A stretch of DNA of 42,780 nt. It comes from DASSJF01 sp035280345 (GTDB lineage: Bacteria; Sysuimicrobiota; Sysuimicrobiia; Sysuimicrobiales; Segetimicrobiaceae). Location of the stretch: assembly GCA_035280345.1 (NCBI GenBank), contig DATEGA010000233.1, positions 1 to 42,780 on the forward strand, read 5' to 3'. The translations under genes were made by a program, and so were the position numbers. Every line of letters begins with the position of its first letter. Position 1 is the first letter of the stretch. Shown one piece after another: positions 33,614 to 42,166 of this stretch. The notes beneath the pieces were generated by a model that had not been told where the DNA came from, searched no databases, and saw nothing but the letters and a program-made list of their open reading frames with translations.

Positions 33614-33688
33614 ACACTCCGCGATTAGAATCTTGGGCGTCGGCCGGGCTCCTCGTTCTGCGGCGCGGATGCGGGCGCGGATCGCCCG

Positions 33689-34636
33689 TTACTGCACGTG
33701 ATGTGGATCCACCGCGTCCCGCAGGCCGTCGCCCACGTAGTTGATGGCGATCACCGTCAGAAAAATCATGAGGCCCGGATACACGGCGGTCCACGGCGCG
33801 CTCGTCATCTGGTCCTGCGCGGCGTTCAGCATGTTGCCCCAGGTCGGCGTCGGCGGCTGCACCCCAAATCCGAGGAAGCTCAGGCCCGACTCCGTGATGA
33901 TCGAGCTGGCCACCCGCAGCGTCGCGGCGACGATAATCGGCCCGAGACTATTCGGCAGCACGTGCCGGGCGATGATCCGCCCGTTGCGGACGCCGAGCCC
34001 GCGCGCCGCCTCGACGAATGTCGCTTCCCGCAGGGACAGGAACGTCGCCCGTACCAGCCGCGCGACCGGCATCCACGAGGTTACGGCGATCACCAGCACG
34101 ATCGGCAGCACCCCGGCGCCGCGGAGCAGCGGCAGCGAGAGGTTGCGCAAGACGAGCGCCAGCACGATCAAGACGAACAGCTGCGGGAACGACAGCACGA
34201 GGTCGGTCAACCGCATCAGCACGTTGTCGACCCAACCGCCGTAAAAGCCGGCGGCCGCGCCGACCGCTGTGCCGAGCGTCACCGCGAGCGCCATCGCCGC
34301 GACGCCGATGGTGAGCGACACGCGGCCGCCGTACAGGATGCGGGTGAGCAGGTCCCGGCCGAGGTCGTCCGTCCCCATCGGATGCGTCCACGTCGGTGCG
34401 GCCAACCGGTGGTCGAGGTCCGAGGCCTGTGGATCGTACGGCGATGCCAGCCGGGGCGCCGCCGACGCCAGCGCGAAGGCAGTGATCACGGTAAAGCCGG
34501 CCAGCGCCATCCGATGGCGCCGGAAGCGGTCCCACGCCATCCGGGCGGCGCTGCGGTGCCGGCGCCGCCCGAGATCCGCTGCGGCGGGCGACGCGGCACC
34601 GTCCAGGGTCACGGCGGGAAGCGGTCCCCCGCTCAT
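33689..34636 (-). CDS. dppC: Oligopeptide-type ABC transporter permease DppC
   Basis: Second permease of a peptide/nickel-type importer, 315 residues. A charged N-terminal tail leads to a first helix, then HPMGTDDLGRDLLTRILYGGRVSLTIGV (diagnostic of DppC/OppC), and the coupling loop VEAARGLGVRNGRIIARHVLPNSLGPIIV. The ATG at 34636 overlaps the TGA of dppB (ATGA). Substrates of this family include peptides, glutathione, nickel complexes and opines. No DppD/DppF ATPase gene accompanies it. Confidence 0.9.
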   Translation of the reverse strand: MSGGPLPAVTLDGAASPAAADLGRRRHRSAARMAWDRFRRHRMALAGFTVITAFALASAAPRLASPYDPQASDLDHRLAAPTWTHPMGTDDLGRDLLTRILYGGRVSLTIGVAAMALAVTLGTAVGAAAGFYGGWVDNVLMRLTDLVLSFPQLFVLIVLALVLRNLSLPLLRGAGVLPIVLVIAVTSWMPVARLVRATFLSLREATFVEAARGLGVRNGRIIARHVLPNSLGPIIVAATLRVASSIITESGLSFLGFGVQPPTPTWGNMLNAAQDQMTSAPWTAVYPGLMIFLTVIAINYVGDGLRDAVDPHHVQ

Positions 34637-35607
34637 CCGTACCTGATGCGTGGGTCGAGATACGCGTAGCCGACATCCGCCGCCAGATTCGAGAGCACGA
34701 TGAGCGCCGCGGTGATCATCACGATGCTCATCAACAGCGCGTAGTCGAACCGCAGCGCGGAGTCGTAGAAGAGCCGGCCCATCCCCGGCCAGCTGAAGAT
34801 CGTTTCGGTAAACAGCGCCCCGCCGAACAGCACCGGCAGATCGAGCGCAATGATTGTGACGACGGGCAGGGCGGCGTTCTTGAGCGCGTGCCCCCAGATT
34901 ACGCGCCGGCCGCTCGCGCCTTTCGAACGCGCCGTGCGAATGTAGTCGGCGTGCAGCACCTCGATCATGCTGGCGCGGACGTAGCGCACGATCGCCGCGC
35001 AGTTGGCGAGCGTCAGCATCGCGACCGGCAGGATGAGGTGCGTGATCCGGTCGCCGGCCGAGAACGGCTCGCCGATCGTGTACATGCCGCCTGCCGGCAG
35101 CAGCGGCAGGTGCGTCAGCGGGTTCCGCAGCGTGACGTGAAAGACGATGATCAGGATCAGCCCGAACCAGAAGATCGGAATCGACTGGCCCATGAACGCG
35201 ACCGTCGTCGTCGCGTGGTCGAAGACCGAATACCGCCGCACCGCGGACAGCGTCCCGGCCGGCACCGCGATCGCCAGCGTGACGAGGTACTGGATCCCGA
35301 TCAGGTAGACGGTGTTCGGAAACCGCTCGCCGATCTCCACCAGCACCGGCCGCTTCGTGACGAGCGAGTAGCCCCAGTCGCCGTGGACGACCGCGCCGAG
35401 CCATCGCAAATACCGCACGTAGATCGGCTGGTTGAGGCCGAGCTCCGCCTCGATCCGGGCGATGTCCTCCGATGTAAGGCGCGGGTTGTTTTCGTACGCC
35501 GCGGTCGGCCCGCCCGGCACGATGTTGATCAGGAAGAAAACCGCCACGCTGACGAGCAGCAGCAGCGGCACCGCCTGCAGCAGGCGCCGGGCCAGGTACC
35601 GGATCAC
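34633..35607 (-). CDS. dppB: Oligopeptide-type ABC transporter permease DppB
   Basis: First permease of the peptide-type importer, 324 residues. RYLARRLLQAVPLLLLVSVAVFFLINIVPGGP at the N-terminus, VRYLRWLGAVVHGDWGYSL and the coupling loop IRTARSKGASGRRVIWGHALKNAALPVV are typical of DppB. It is encoded 53 bases after the substrate-binding protein gene and overlaps dppC by four bases. Confidence 0.9.
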   Translation of the reverse strand: MIRYLARRLLQAVPLLLLVSVAVFFLINIVPGGPTAAYENNPRLTSEDIARIEAELGLNQPIYVRYLRWLGAVVHGDWGYSLVTKRPVLVEIGERFPNTVYLIGIQYLVTLAIAVPAGTLSAVRRYSVFDHATTTVAFMGQSIPIFWFGLILIIVFHVTLRNPLTHLPLLPAGGMYTIGEPFSAGDRITHLILPVAMLTLANCAAIVRYVRASMIEVLHADYIRTARSKGASGRRVIWGHALKNAALPVVTIIALDLPVLFGGALFTETIFSWPGMGRLFYDSALRFDYALLMSIVMITAALIVLSNLAADVGYAYLDPRIRYG

Positions 35608-35660
35608 CGGCCTACGCGGTCAACGGTCTCGCCGCCACCCGGCGCACCCGTGACCGCGGC

Positions 35661-37358
35661 TCAGCGCGGCACGGACCACGTCTGCGCGTTCCAGGCCAGG
35701 CCCTCCCAGACGTTCGTGACCCAGCCCTGCAGCCGATCGCGGTAGGCGGCCATCGTGCTGCGGCTGTAGAGATAGATGTGCGGGCGATCGGCCACGAGCT
35801 GGCGCATCGCGTCGCAATAGGCGGCCTTCCGCACGCTGATGTCCGGCGACGAGGCCGCCTTCTTGACGTCCGCGTCCACTTGGGGGCTGGCGTAGCGCGC
35901 GTAGTTGAATCCGTCGCCGCCGTTCTGCGCGGTCGGCATCTTCCACGACGCGAAGTACCCCTCGACCTGCGACTGCGGGTCGATGTCCGGATTGGTCGTG
36001 TACATCACAACGTCGAAATGCCCGTGCTTCCGGAATGCGCCGCTCGCCCACGACCCGAAGAGCACGGGCGACGGCACGTTCTCAATGTAGAACTCGAGGC
36101 CGATCGCTTTCATGTATTGGATAATCAACTGCTCCGCCTCTTCACGCAGTTTATTGCCGGTCGTGGTTTGCAGTTTCAGGCGAAGCCGCGTGCCGTCCTT
36201 GGCGTACCGCGCGCCCTTCGCGACGCGGATGCCATCGGCCCCCGGCATCCACCCGGCCTCTTGAAGCAGCGCCCGCGCCCGCGACGGGTTGTACGTACTG
36301 ACCGGCGTGTCGCACTCCGCCCACCCGATGTGCAGCTCGTTCGTGCCGACGGCCGCCAGGCCGTACAGCAGCTTGCTCGTGATCTCCCGCTTGTTGATGC
36401 CCAGCTCGATCGCCTCGCGCACGCGGGGGTCGCCCAGGATCGGGTGCGGGTGTTCCTTCACCGCCGCCGCGTCGGGGCCGTCGAGGGACGGATCGGCGAA
36501 ATTCACGACGAGACGCTCGGCCCCCGGCCCCGGGGCGGACGAGATCTTGACCCCGGAGGCGCCCTTAAGCTCCGGGACATCGGACTCGATGAGGTCCCAT
36601 ACCACGTCGACGTCGCCGGTCTTGATCAGCTGCTTGCCGACTTCGCGGCTCGGCACGATGCGGATGATCACGCGATCGAGATAGGGCTGATCCTTTCCTC
36701 GGTAGTGCGGATTCCGAACCAGCGTGATGTGGTCGCCGGAGGCCCATTCCATGACCATGAACGGCCCGGTCCCGACGGGTTTGCGATTGTACGCCCACTT
36801 CGTCATGTTGGCCGGGTCGCCGGTGGCGTGCCGTGGAAGAATGGCGCCGAAACGCGAGAGAAACGGCGCGTATAGCTGCTTGTAGCGCACCACCACGGTC
36901 TGCGGGTTGGGACAGTCGACGCTTTGGATCTGATCGTACCCGCTGGTGTAGATGGCGCCGCTTTTCGGCGTTGTGAGTACCTGCCACGTGAACTTGACGT
37001 CGTCGCAGGTCATCGCCTGGCCGTCAGACCACTGCACGCCGAGCCGCAGATGATAGGTGATCGTCTTCCCGTCCGGCGAGACCCCGCCGTTCTTCTGATC
37101 GGGAACCTCGGCGGCCAGCTGAGGGATGTACTTTCCGTCCGGTCCGACGCGGAGGAGGCCTTCAACCGTGAGGATCGTGACCTCGAAGGCCGCGGTCTGC
37201 GACGCGATCAGCGGGTTGAGCAGCTCCGGCTCCTGGTAGAGCGCAATCGTGACCGACCCGCCGCGCGGCGGCTGCTGGGAGACGGCGGGCTGCGCGATCA
37301 GCGCGACGACCGCCGCGATGACAAGCCAGACCAGAACCGCGCTGTTGCAGCGCTTCAT
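35661..37358 (-). CDS. Peptide-type ABC transporter substrate-binding protein (SBP family 5)
   Basis: Exported receptor of 565 residues. The signal peptide (MKRCNSAVLVWLVIAAVVALIAQPAVSQ) is followed by RGGSVTIALYQEPELLNPLIASQT, a family-5 start. Further landmarks are ITYHLRLGVQWSDGQAMTCDDVKFTW and GTGPFMVMEWASGDHITLVRNPHY, near VIIRIVPSREV. It captures peptides or similar ligands for DppB/DppC. The gene heads the dppB-dppC run and lies 16 bases after the protease gene, suggesting cotranscription with it and a possible link between extracellular proteolysis and peptide uptake. Confidence 0.9.
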   Translation of the reverse strand: MKRCNSAVLVWLVIAAVVALIAQPAVSQQPPRGGSVTIALYQEPELLNPLIASQTAAFEVTILTVEGLLRVGPDGKYIPQLAAEVPDQKNGGVSPDGKTITYHLRLGVQWSDGQAMTCDDVKFTWQVLTTPKSGAIYTSGYDQIQSVDCPNPQTVVVRYKQLYAPFLSRFGAILPRHATGDPANMTKWAYNRKPVGTGPFMVMEWASGDHITLVRNPHYRGKDQPYLDRVIIRIVPSREVGKQLIKTGDVDVVWDLIESDVPELKGASGVKISSAPGPGAERLVVNFADPSLDGPDAAAVKEHPHPILGDPRVREAIELGINKREITSKLLYGLAAVGTNELHIGWAECDTPVSTYNPSRARALLQEAGWMPGADGIRVAKGARYAKDGTRLRLKLQTTTGNKLREEAEQLIIQYMKAIGLEFYIENVPSPVLFGSWASGAFRKHGHFDVVMYTTNPDIDPQSQVEGYFASWKMPTAQNGGDGFNYARYASPQVDADVKKAASSPDISVRKAAYCDAMRQLVADRPHIYLYSRSTMAAYRDRLQGWVTNVWEGLAWNAQTWSVPR

Positions 37359-37374
37359 GGAGAATCCACCCCCC

Positions 37375-38157
37375 TCAGGGACGGCACGGTTCCTTGAGCG
37401 CGGAACCTGCGATGCCCGCGCTGAACGAGAAGTCTACGTCCGACGCCCAGGCGATCATGCCGACGACGGCGTTCGCCCCGTTGAGCACGGGCGAGCCGCT
37501 GCTGCCGGGACGCGGCGAATACATCGACGAAATTGTCAACAACGGCGTGCCGTCCGATGCCGTTGCCAGCCCCTTGACGACGCCGTGCGCCGTCCACTGT
37601 TCCCACGGCGTGAGCTGTACCCGATCCTGAATTAAACCGTAGCCGGGGACGTGCACCAGCTCCCCCGGGAAGGGATCCGACCCCAACGGTAAGACCGGAA
37701 AGACCGGAAGCCGGCCGAGGTGCTCGGTAAACTCGGGGCCACCGGAAAACCGGAGCACCTTGCGCGCCCCGGCGATCCTCGACGGTGCGACCTTGACTTG
37801 GGCGACGTCGCGGCCGGGGACGGTCTCGGCCGGCTTCCCGTCCGATGTGGACGACACGGACAGATTGCTCGCGCACACGACGGACGCGCTGTAGAACTCC
37901 CGGCCGTACAGAGCAATCAACTGGTAATGCGCGGCATCGCTTCGGGCGCGGTGCACGACGTGACTATTGGTCAGCGCGGTACCGTCCCCCGCGGTAAAGA
38001 ACGCCGTACCCATGGTGACAAGGGTGCCCGTCGAGGTGGCGATCGTCGCGAGCAGAAACACCGCCGGATTCGGGGGGTCCGCCGCGCCGAGTGAGTTGGG
38101 CGCGGCCGATCCCACAAGCGCGGCCACCACCACAACCGATACCACCGCACGCCGCAT
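37375..38157 (-). CDS. Secreted trypsin-like serine protease
   Basis: Exported protein of 260 residues with a signal peptide (RRAVVSVVVVAALVGSAAP). The chymotrypsin-fold triad is visible as TALTNSHVVHR (histidine), ETVPGRDVAQVKV (aspartate) and SPRPGSSGSPVLNGANAVVGM (serine), so the enzyme is probably active. No PDZ domain is present, unlike DegP. The ATG at 38157 has GGGAGGG shortly upstream; GTG 38169 is an alternative. It lies between a quinone oxidoreductase gene and the peptide importer, both on the same strand. Confidence 0.8.
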   Translation of the reverse strand: MRRAVVSVVVVAALVGSAAPNSLGAADPPNPAVFLLATIATSTGTLVTMGTAFFTAGDGTALTNSHVVHRARSDAAHYQLIALYGREFYSASVVCASNLSVSSTSDGKPAETVPGRDVAQVKVAPSRIAGARKVLRFSGGPEFTEHLGRLPVFPVLPLGSDPFPGELVHVPGYGLIQDRVQLTPWEQWTAHGVVKGLATASDGTPLLTISSMYSPRPGSSGSPVLNGANAVVGMIAWASDVDFSFSAGIAGSALKEPCRP

Positions 38158-38194
38158 CGACCCTCCCACCCGCGAGTCGGATCGCCGTCTCTGG

Positions 38195-39163
38195 CTACGG
38201 AATCAACAGCACCTTCCCCGCGGTGGCACGGCTCGCGAGGGCCGTTTGCGCCTCGGCCGCCTGGGTCAGCCGATAGGTCCGGTCAATCCGGACCTTGAGC
38301 CGGCCGGCCGCGACCCATCCCAGCACGTCGCCTGCGCGCTTCGTCAAGTCTTCCCGCGTCGCGATGTAGTCGCGCATGGTGGGCCGGGTCAGGAACAGCG
38401 AGCCCTTTTGGTTGAGGAGTTGGGGGTCGACCGGGGCGACGGCTCCGCTCGACTGCCCGAAGAGCACGAGGTAGCCGCGGGGAGCGAGGCAGTTCATGCT
38501 CTTGTCGAACGTGTCCTTGCCGACCGAGTCGTACACAACCTGCACGCCGCGCCCGCCCGTGAGGCGCTTCGTCTCCGCCTCGAAGTCCTGCCGCGAGTAC
38601 AAGATGACCTCGTCGGCGCCGGCTTGACGCGCCAGCGCGGCCTTCGCCTCGGTCGACACCGTGCCGATGATCTTGGCACCGCGCATCTTGGCGATCTGCG
38701 TCAGCAGCAGGCCCACTCCGCCGGCCGCGGCGTGGAGGAGCGCCGTATCCGCCCGTCCGAGCGGGTACGTCACGTGCGTGAGGTAGTGGGCGGTCATGCC
38801 CTGAAGCATCGCCGCCGCGGCGGTCTTGGAGTCGACGTCCTCCGGAATTTTCACGAGGCGCGCCGCCGGCCCGACGGCGTACGTCGCGTAGGCGCCGGAC
38901 ACGTTGGCATACGCGACGCGGTCGCCCGGTTTCAGGTCGGTGACCTCGCGGCCGACAGCCTCGACCACCCCCGCGCCCTCGCTGCCGACTGTAAACGGCA
39001 CCTGCATCTTGTAGGCACCTGAGCGTTGATAGATGTCAACGAAATTGACGCCCGCAGCCTCGACGCGCACGAGCGCCTCCGCGGGACCGGGGGCCGGCGT
39101 GGACAGTTCCTCGACCCGGAGGACTTCGGGCCCCCCCTGTTGGTGCACGCGGACGGCGTTCAT
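38195..39163 (-). CDS. NADPH:quinone oxidoreductase (QOR, zinc-free MDR family)
   Basis: Medium-chain dehydrogenase of 322 residues. MNAVRVHQQGGPEVLRVEE and VNFVDIYQRSGAY are QOR-type; HAAAGGVGLLLTQIAKMRGAKIIGTVST is the NADPH-binding Rossmann loop, and no zinc-ligand cysteines are found. It would reduce quinones or enones in the cytoplasm. The gene lies 37 bases after the aldehyde dehydrogenase stop and is read in the same direction. Confidence 0.9.
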   Translation of the reverse strand: MNAVRVHQQGGPEVLRVEELSTPAPGPAEALVRVEAAGVNFVDIYQRSGAYKMQVPFTVGSEGAGVVEAVGREVTDLKPGDRVAYANVSGAYATYAVGPAARLVKIPEDVDSKTAAAAMLQGMTAHYLTHVTYPLGRADTALLHAAAGGVGLLLTQIAKMRGAKIIGTVSTEAKAALARQAGADEVILYSRQDFEAETKRLTGGRGVQVVYDSVGKDTFDKSMNCLAPRGYLVLFGQSSGAVAPVDPQLLNQKGSLFLTRPTMRDYIATREDLTKRAGDVLGWVAAGRLKVRIDRTYRLTQAAEAQTALASRATAGKVLLIP

Positions 39164-39200
39164 CGGCGTCGCTCCTCGCTCACGGCATCGGCGCGTCGGG

Positions 39201-40622
39201 CTAGGACAGGTGGAACACGACCATCTTCGTCTCCGTCATCTCCTGCACGGCGTACTTGGGGCCTTCCTTCCCGAAGCCACTCTCCTTGAGGCCGCCGTAC
39301 GGCATCAGATCGACGCGCCATTGCGGTCCCCAGTTGATGTGGATGTTGCCCGATTCGACCTCGCGGGCGAACTTCATCGCCCAGTTGACGTTCTGGGTAA
39401 AGACGCCGGCCGAGAGTCCGTAGTTGCTGTCGTTCGCCATCGCGATCGCGTCGTCGATCGTCTCCGCCGGGGTCACGCCGACCGCCGGACCGAACAGCTC
39501 GCTGCGGGAGATCTTCATCTCCGGCTTCACATCGGCAAGGATCGTCGGCGCATAGACGGCCCCCCGGCGCTCCCCGCCGGTCACGAGGCGCGCGCCCGCC
39601 GCGACCGCCTCCTTGACCCACGACTCGACCCGCTGGGCGTCCGACTCGCGGACCATCGGGCCCATCTTGACGCCTTCCTGCAGCGGATTGCCGGTGCTGA
39701 TCGCGGACACCTTTGCTTTCAGCGCGTTGATGAAGTCGCCGTAGATCGGCTTGAGCGGGATGACGCGCTGCGTGCTGATGCAGACCTGCCCGGCGTTTGC
39801 GTAACCGGTCGCGGCGATCGCCGCGGCGACCTTCTCGAGATCGGCGTCGGGCATGATGATCGCCGGCGCGTTGCTGCCGAGCTCCATCGTCACTTTCTTG
39901 AGACCGGCGGTCTTGCAGATCCGCTCGCCGACGTCACGGCTGCCGGTGAACGTGATCTTGCGCACCCGCGGATCGGCGCACAGCTTGTCCCCGATCTCGC
40001 CGCCGCTGCCGGTCAGGCACTGAATGCCCTCGGCCGGCATGCCGGCGTCGAGCAAGACCTGAGTCAGCTTGAGCGCGGAGAGCGGCGTGTCGGTCGCGGG
40101 TTTGAGGATCACCGCGTTGCCGCCGGCGATCGCCGGCCCGACCTTGTGCGAGACCAGGTGCAGCGGGAAGTTGAACGGGCTGATGCCGACCACCACGCCG
40201 CAGGGCACGCGCAGCGTGAAGCCCATCTGCGTGGCGTTGGTCACGCCGGGCGCCCCGTCGAGGGGCACGACCTCGCTGCCGAGCCGCTTGGCCTCCTCCG
40301 CGGAAAGCACCAGGATCTCCGTCGCGCGCGCAACCTCGACACGGGATTCGGCGAGAATCTTGCCTTCCTCGAGCGTGATCGTCTTGGCGAAGTCGTCTGT
40401 GCGCGCGGTCAGGAGCTCCGCGGCCTTCTTGAGGATCTGCGCCCGTTGGTAGCCGCTGAGCGCCCGCATCGCCTTCGCCCCGCGCACCGCGGTCTGCAGC
40501 GCGCGCTCGACGTCGTCCGCGTCCCCTTTCGGCACCGTGTCGACCGTCGAGCCGTCAAACGGGTTGATGACGGGGACGGTCTGCCGCTTGTCGATCCATT
40601 CCGTGCCGACGTACATCTTCAT
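39201..40622 (-). CDS. NAD(P)-dependent aldehyde dehydrogenase, PhnY/lactaldehyde-dehydrogenase-like
   Basis: Aldehyde dehydrogenase of 473 residues. The oxyanion asparagine in GISPFNFPLHL, the general base in KKVTMELGSNAP and the catalytic cysteine in GYANAGQVCISTQRV are intact. The layout is close to the group that includes phosphonoacetaldehyde dehydrogenase (PhnY), lactaldehyde and succinate-semialdehyde dehydrogenases. With PhnA in the window, an oxidation of phosphonoacetaldehyde to phosphonoacetate is conceivable, but the genes are 27 kb apart and the specificity is an inference. ATG has GAGGAGG upstream. Neighbours are DUF3105 and quinone oxidoreductase genes. Confidence 0.88.
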   Translation of the reverse strand: MKMYVGTEWIDKRQTVPVINPFDGSTVDTVPKGDADDVERALQTAVRGAKAMRALSGYQRAQILKKAAELLTARTDDFAKTITLEEGKILAESRVEVARATEILVLSAEEAKRLGSEVVPLDGAPGVTNATQMGFTLRVPCGVVVGISPFNFPLHLVSHKVGPAIAGGNAVILKPATDTPLSALKLTQVLLDAGMPAEGIQCLTGSGGEIGDKLCADPRVRKITFTGSRDVGERICKTAGLKKVTMELGSNAPAIIMPDADLEKVAAAIAATGYANAGQVCISTQRVIPLKPIYGDFINALKAKVSAISTGNPLQEGVKMGPMVRESDAQRVESWVKEAVAAGARLVTGGERRGAVYAPTILADVKPEMKISRSELFGPAVGVTPAETIDDAIAMANDSNYGLSAGVFTQNVNWAMKFAREVESGNIHINWGPQWRVDLMPYGGLKESGFGKEGPKYAVQEMTETKMVVFHLS

Positions 40623-40656
40623 GGCAGTCCTCCTCTGACGCGCCGCTCAGTGCGCG

Positions 40657-41334
40657 CTACGGGATGTCTTCCCGGCCGTGATCCACGCGTTCCTTGTAGA
40701 ACTGGAGTATCGTCGCCCGATCGAACGCATCCATCTGCAGCCGCCAGTCCCACGCCAGCACCGCGTAGGGGTGCGGCATGTTGGGGTACGGCACGATCAC
40801 GAGTTTGACGTTGCCGTACTTGCTCTTCGGAAAGTCTTTGAGCATCTTGTCGAACTCGGCGACCTGCTCTGGCGTCGCGGGCGGCTTGTACAGCAGCGCG
40901 ATGTAGCCGTGCTCGAGGCTGTGCACCCAGAAGCCGGTCTGCAGGCCGTTCGGGTAGAACCCGGCCGGTGCCGGGAACGGATAGTGCGGACCGGACGCGG
41001 GCGGGTCGGCCCTGTACTTGACTACCGTCCCCACGGCGACGTGGTCGAAGCCCTCGTCGGGCAGTTGTTGGCCGAGCATCGGGCCGGCCGGTGCCTGCGC
41101 GTGCTTCGACGCGAGCGCCCACCAGACGCCGCCCGCCGCAAGGACCAGGACGATCGCCGCGATCCACCAGACGGAGGACCGTCCGGACCGCGCGGACGCC
41201 GCCGGGCTCTCGGCGTCGCCGGATCGGCGGGCGGCGCGGCGCTCCGCGCGGGAGACATGTGGGGGACTCTGCGACAGCGTCGTCACTCCTTTGAAGGCAC
41301 TGACGGCTCCGGTCTCGGTGCGGTGCGCTTCCAT
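40657..41334 (-). CDS. DUF3105 membrane-anchored protein
   Basis: Protein of 225 residues: a charged N-terminal region, one transmembrane segment (SVWWIAAIVLVLAAGGVWWAL), then an extracytoplasmic DUF3105 domain recognised by PPASGPHYPFPAPAGFY and FWVHSLEHGYIALLYKP, with further PYPNMPHPYAVLAWDW. The histidines may bind metal; function unknown. The ATG at 41334 gives a long cytoplasmic tail; a GTG at 41286 just before LSQSPP is possible. Diverges from the secreted protein gene at 41550 over about 215 bases, in which I see no clear promoter. Confidence 0.8.
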   Translation of the reverse strand: MEAHRTETGAVSAFKGVTTLSQSPPHVSRAERRAARRSGDAESPAASARSGRSSVWWIAAIVLVLAAGGVWWALASKHAQAPAGPMLGQQLPDEGFDHVAVGTVVKYRADPPASGPHYPFPAPAGFYPNGLQTGFWVHSLEHGYIALLYKPPATPEQVAEFDKMLKDFPKSKYGNVKLVIVPYPNMPHPYAVLAWDWRLQMDAFDRATILQFYKERVDHGREDIP

Positions 41335-41549
41335 ATTACTATGCCGGGGCCGTCGCGCGGACGGCGGCGTCGAGGCGTCGTGCGCTGCGCCGGCAATTGT
41401 GAATGGCTCACGCCGTTCGAGGGATCAAAGAGGCAGTCCTGCCCCCCGTTCTGCCTCACCCGAGTGTAGTTTATGAGGGTTATCATCCTGTCCGGGGTAA
41501 ATACGCGGCACGATCCATGAAATGCCAATCGAACGAGGGGGTAGCTGCA

Positions 41550-42062
41550 ATGCGCCGTCTCACGAGCTATGTGCTCGCGCTGGCCGCCGTTGTCGCGATG
41601 GTCACGGCCGCCGCGGCACAGGGCTCGGCCGTCATCCCGGGGAAAGCGATCGGCGACTACCAACTCGGACAGACGCTGGATCCGCTGGTTACCACCCTCG
41701 GCCCGCTGCATTCGTCCGACGACTTACCGTCCGGCACCCTGACCGGCTACTATTGGCCGCTCAGACGGATCGGCCTCATCGCCGAGAAAGACACCAAGAG
41801 GATCGTTGCGCTCGTCGTGTCGCTCGACGACAGCTACAAGACGGATCGCGGCATCACGGTCGGCGCCGACATCAACTCGCTGCGTGCCGCGTACGGGAAG
41901 GAAGACTCGGTCGACGAACACCAGGACGACAGCACGTACGTCTATGACAAAATCGGAATCGCGTTTGTCGTGGACAACGGCGGCGCGCTGGACCAGCGGG
42001 TGTCGCTGATGTACGTCTTCCCACCGGGGCGCTACGGCTCGATCTTCACAAAAGGCCAGTAG
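41550..42062 (+). CDS. Unrecognised secreted protein
   Basis: I do not recognise this 170-residue protein. It has a clear signal peptide (MRRLTSYVLALAAVVAMVTAAAAQG) with probable cleavage after AAA-AQ, and a mature domain of about 145 residues that begins VIPGKAIGDYQLGQTLDPLVTTLG and has a hydrophilic, aspartate-rich middle (DDSYKTDRG, DEHQDDSTYVYDKIG). The pattern of G-x-x-x-LG followed by a short beta-rich region is reminiscent of small exported lipoprotein-like or SmpA/BamE-type domains, but without confidence. GAGGGGG precedes the ATG by about eight bases. A hairpin with T-tract follows. Confidence 0.6.
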   Translation: MRRLTSYVLALAAVVAMVTAAAAQGSAVIPGKAIGDYQLGQTLDPLVTTLGPLHSSDDLPSGTLTGYYWPLRRIGLIAEKDTKRIVALVVSLDDSYKTDRGITVGADINSLRAAYGKEDSVDEHQDDSTYVYDKIGIAFVVDNGGALDQRVSLMYVFPPGRYGSIFTKGQ

Positions 42063-42115
42063 CACTCCCCGAGACCGCCAACTCGCCGGCCGCCGACGCG
42101 GCGGGTTCGCCACGA

Positions 42116-42163
42116 CGGCGCTGTCTGGTCCACGCTTGTGGAGGCTGGACGGCGCCGCGTATT
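42116..42163 (+). terminator. Intrinsic terminator after the secreted protein gene
   Basis: An imperfect hairpin: CGGCGC at 42116-42121 pairs with 42152-42157, GTC at 42123-42125 with GAC at 42148-42150, and TCCAC at 42129-42133 with GTGGA at 42138-42142 around GCTT. It is followed by ATTTT, the usual layout of a Rho-independent terminator. Confidence 0.5.
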
Positions 42164-42166
42164 TTG

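Noticed and set aside
39033..40808. A 591-codon plus-strand open frame opposite the aldehyde dehydrogenase
   Set aside because: The minus strand carries an intact aldehyde dehydrogenase with all catalytic residues; the opposite frame has low-complexity composition only.
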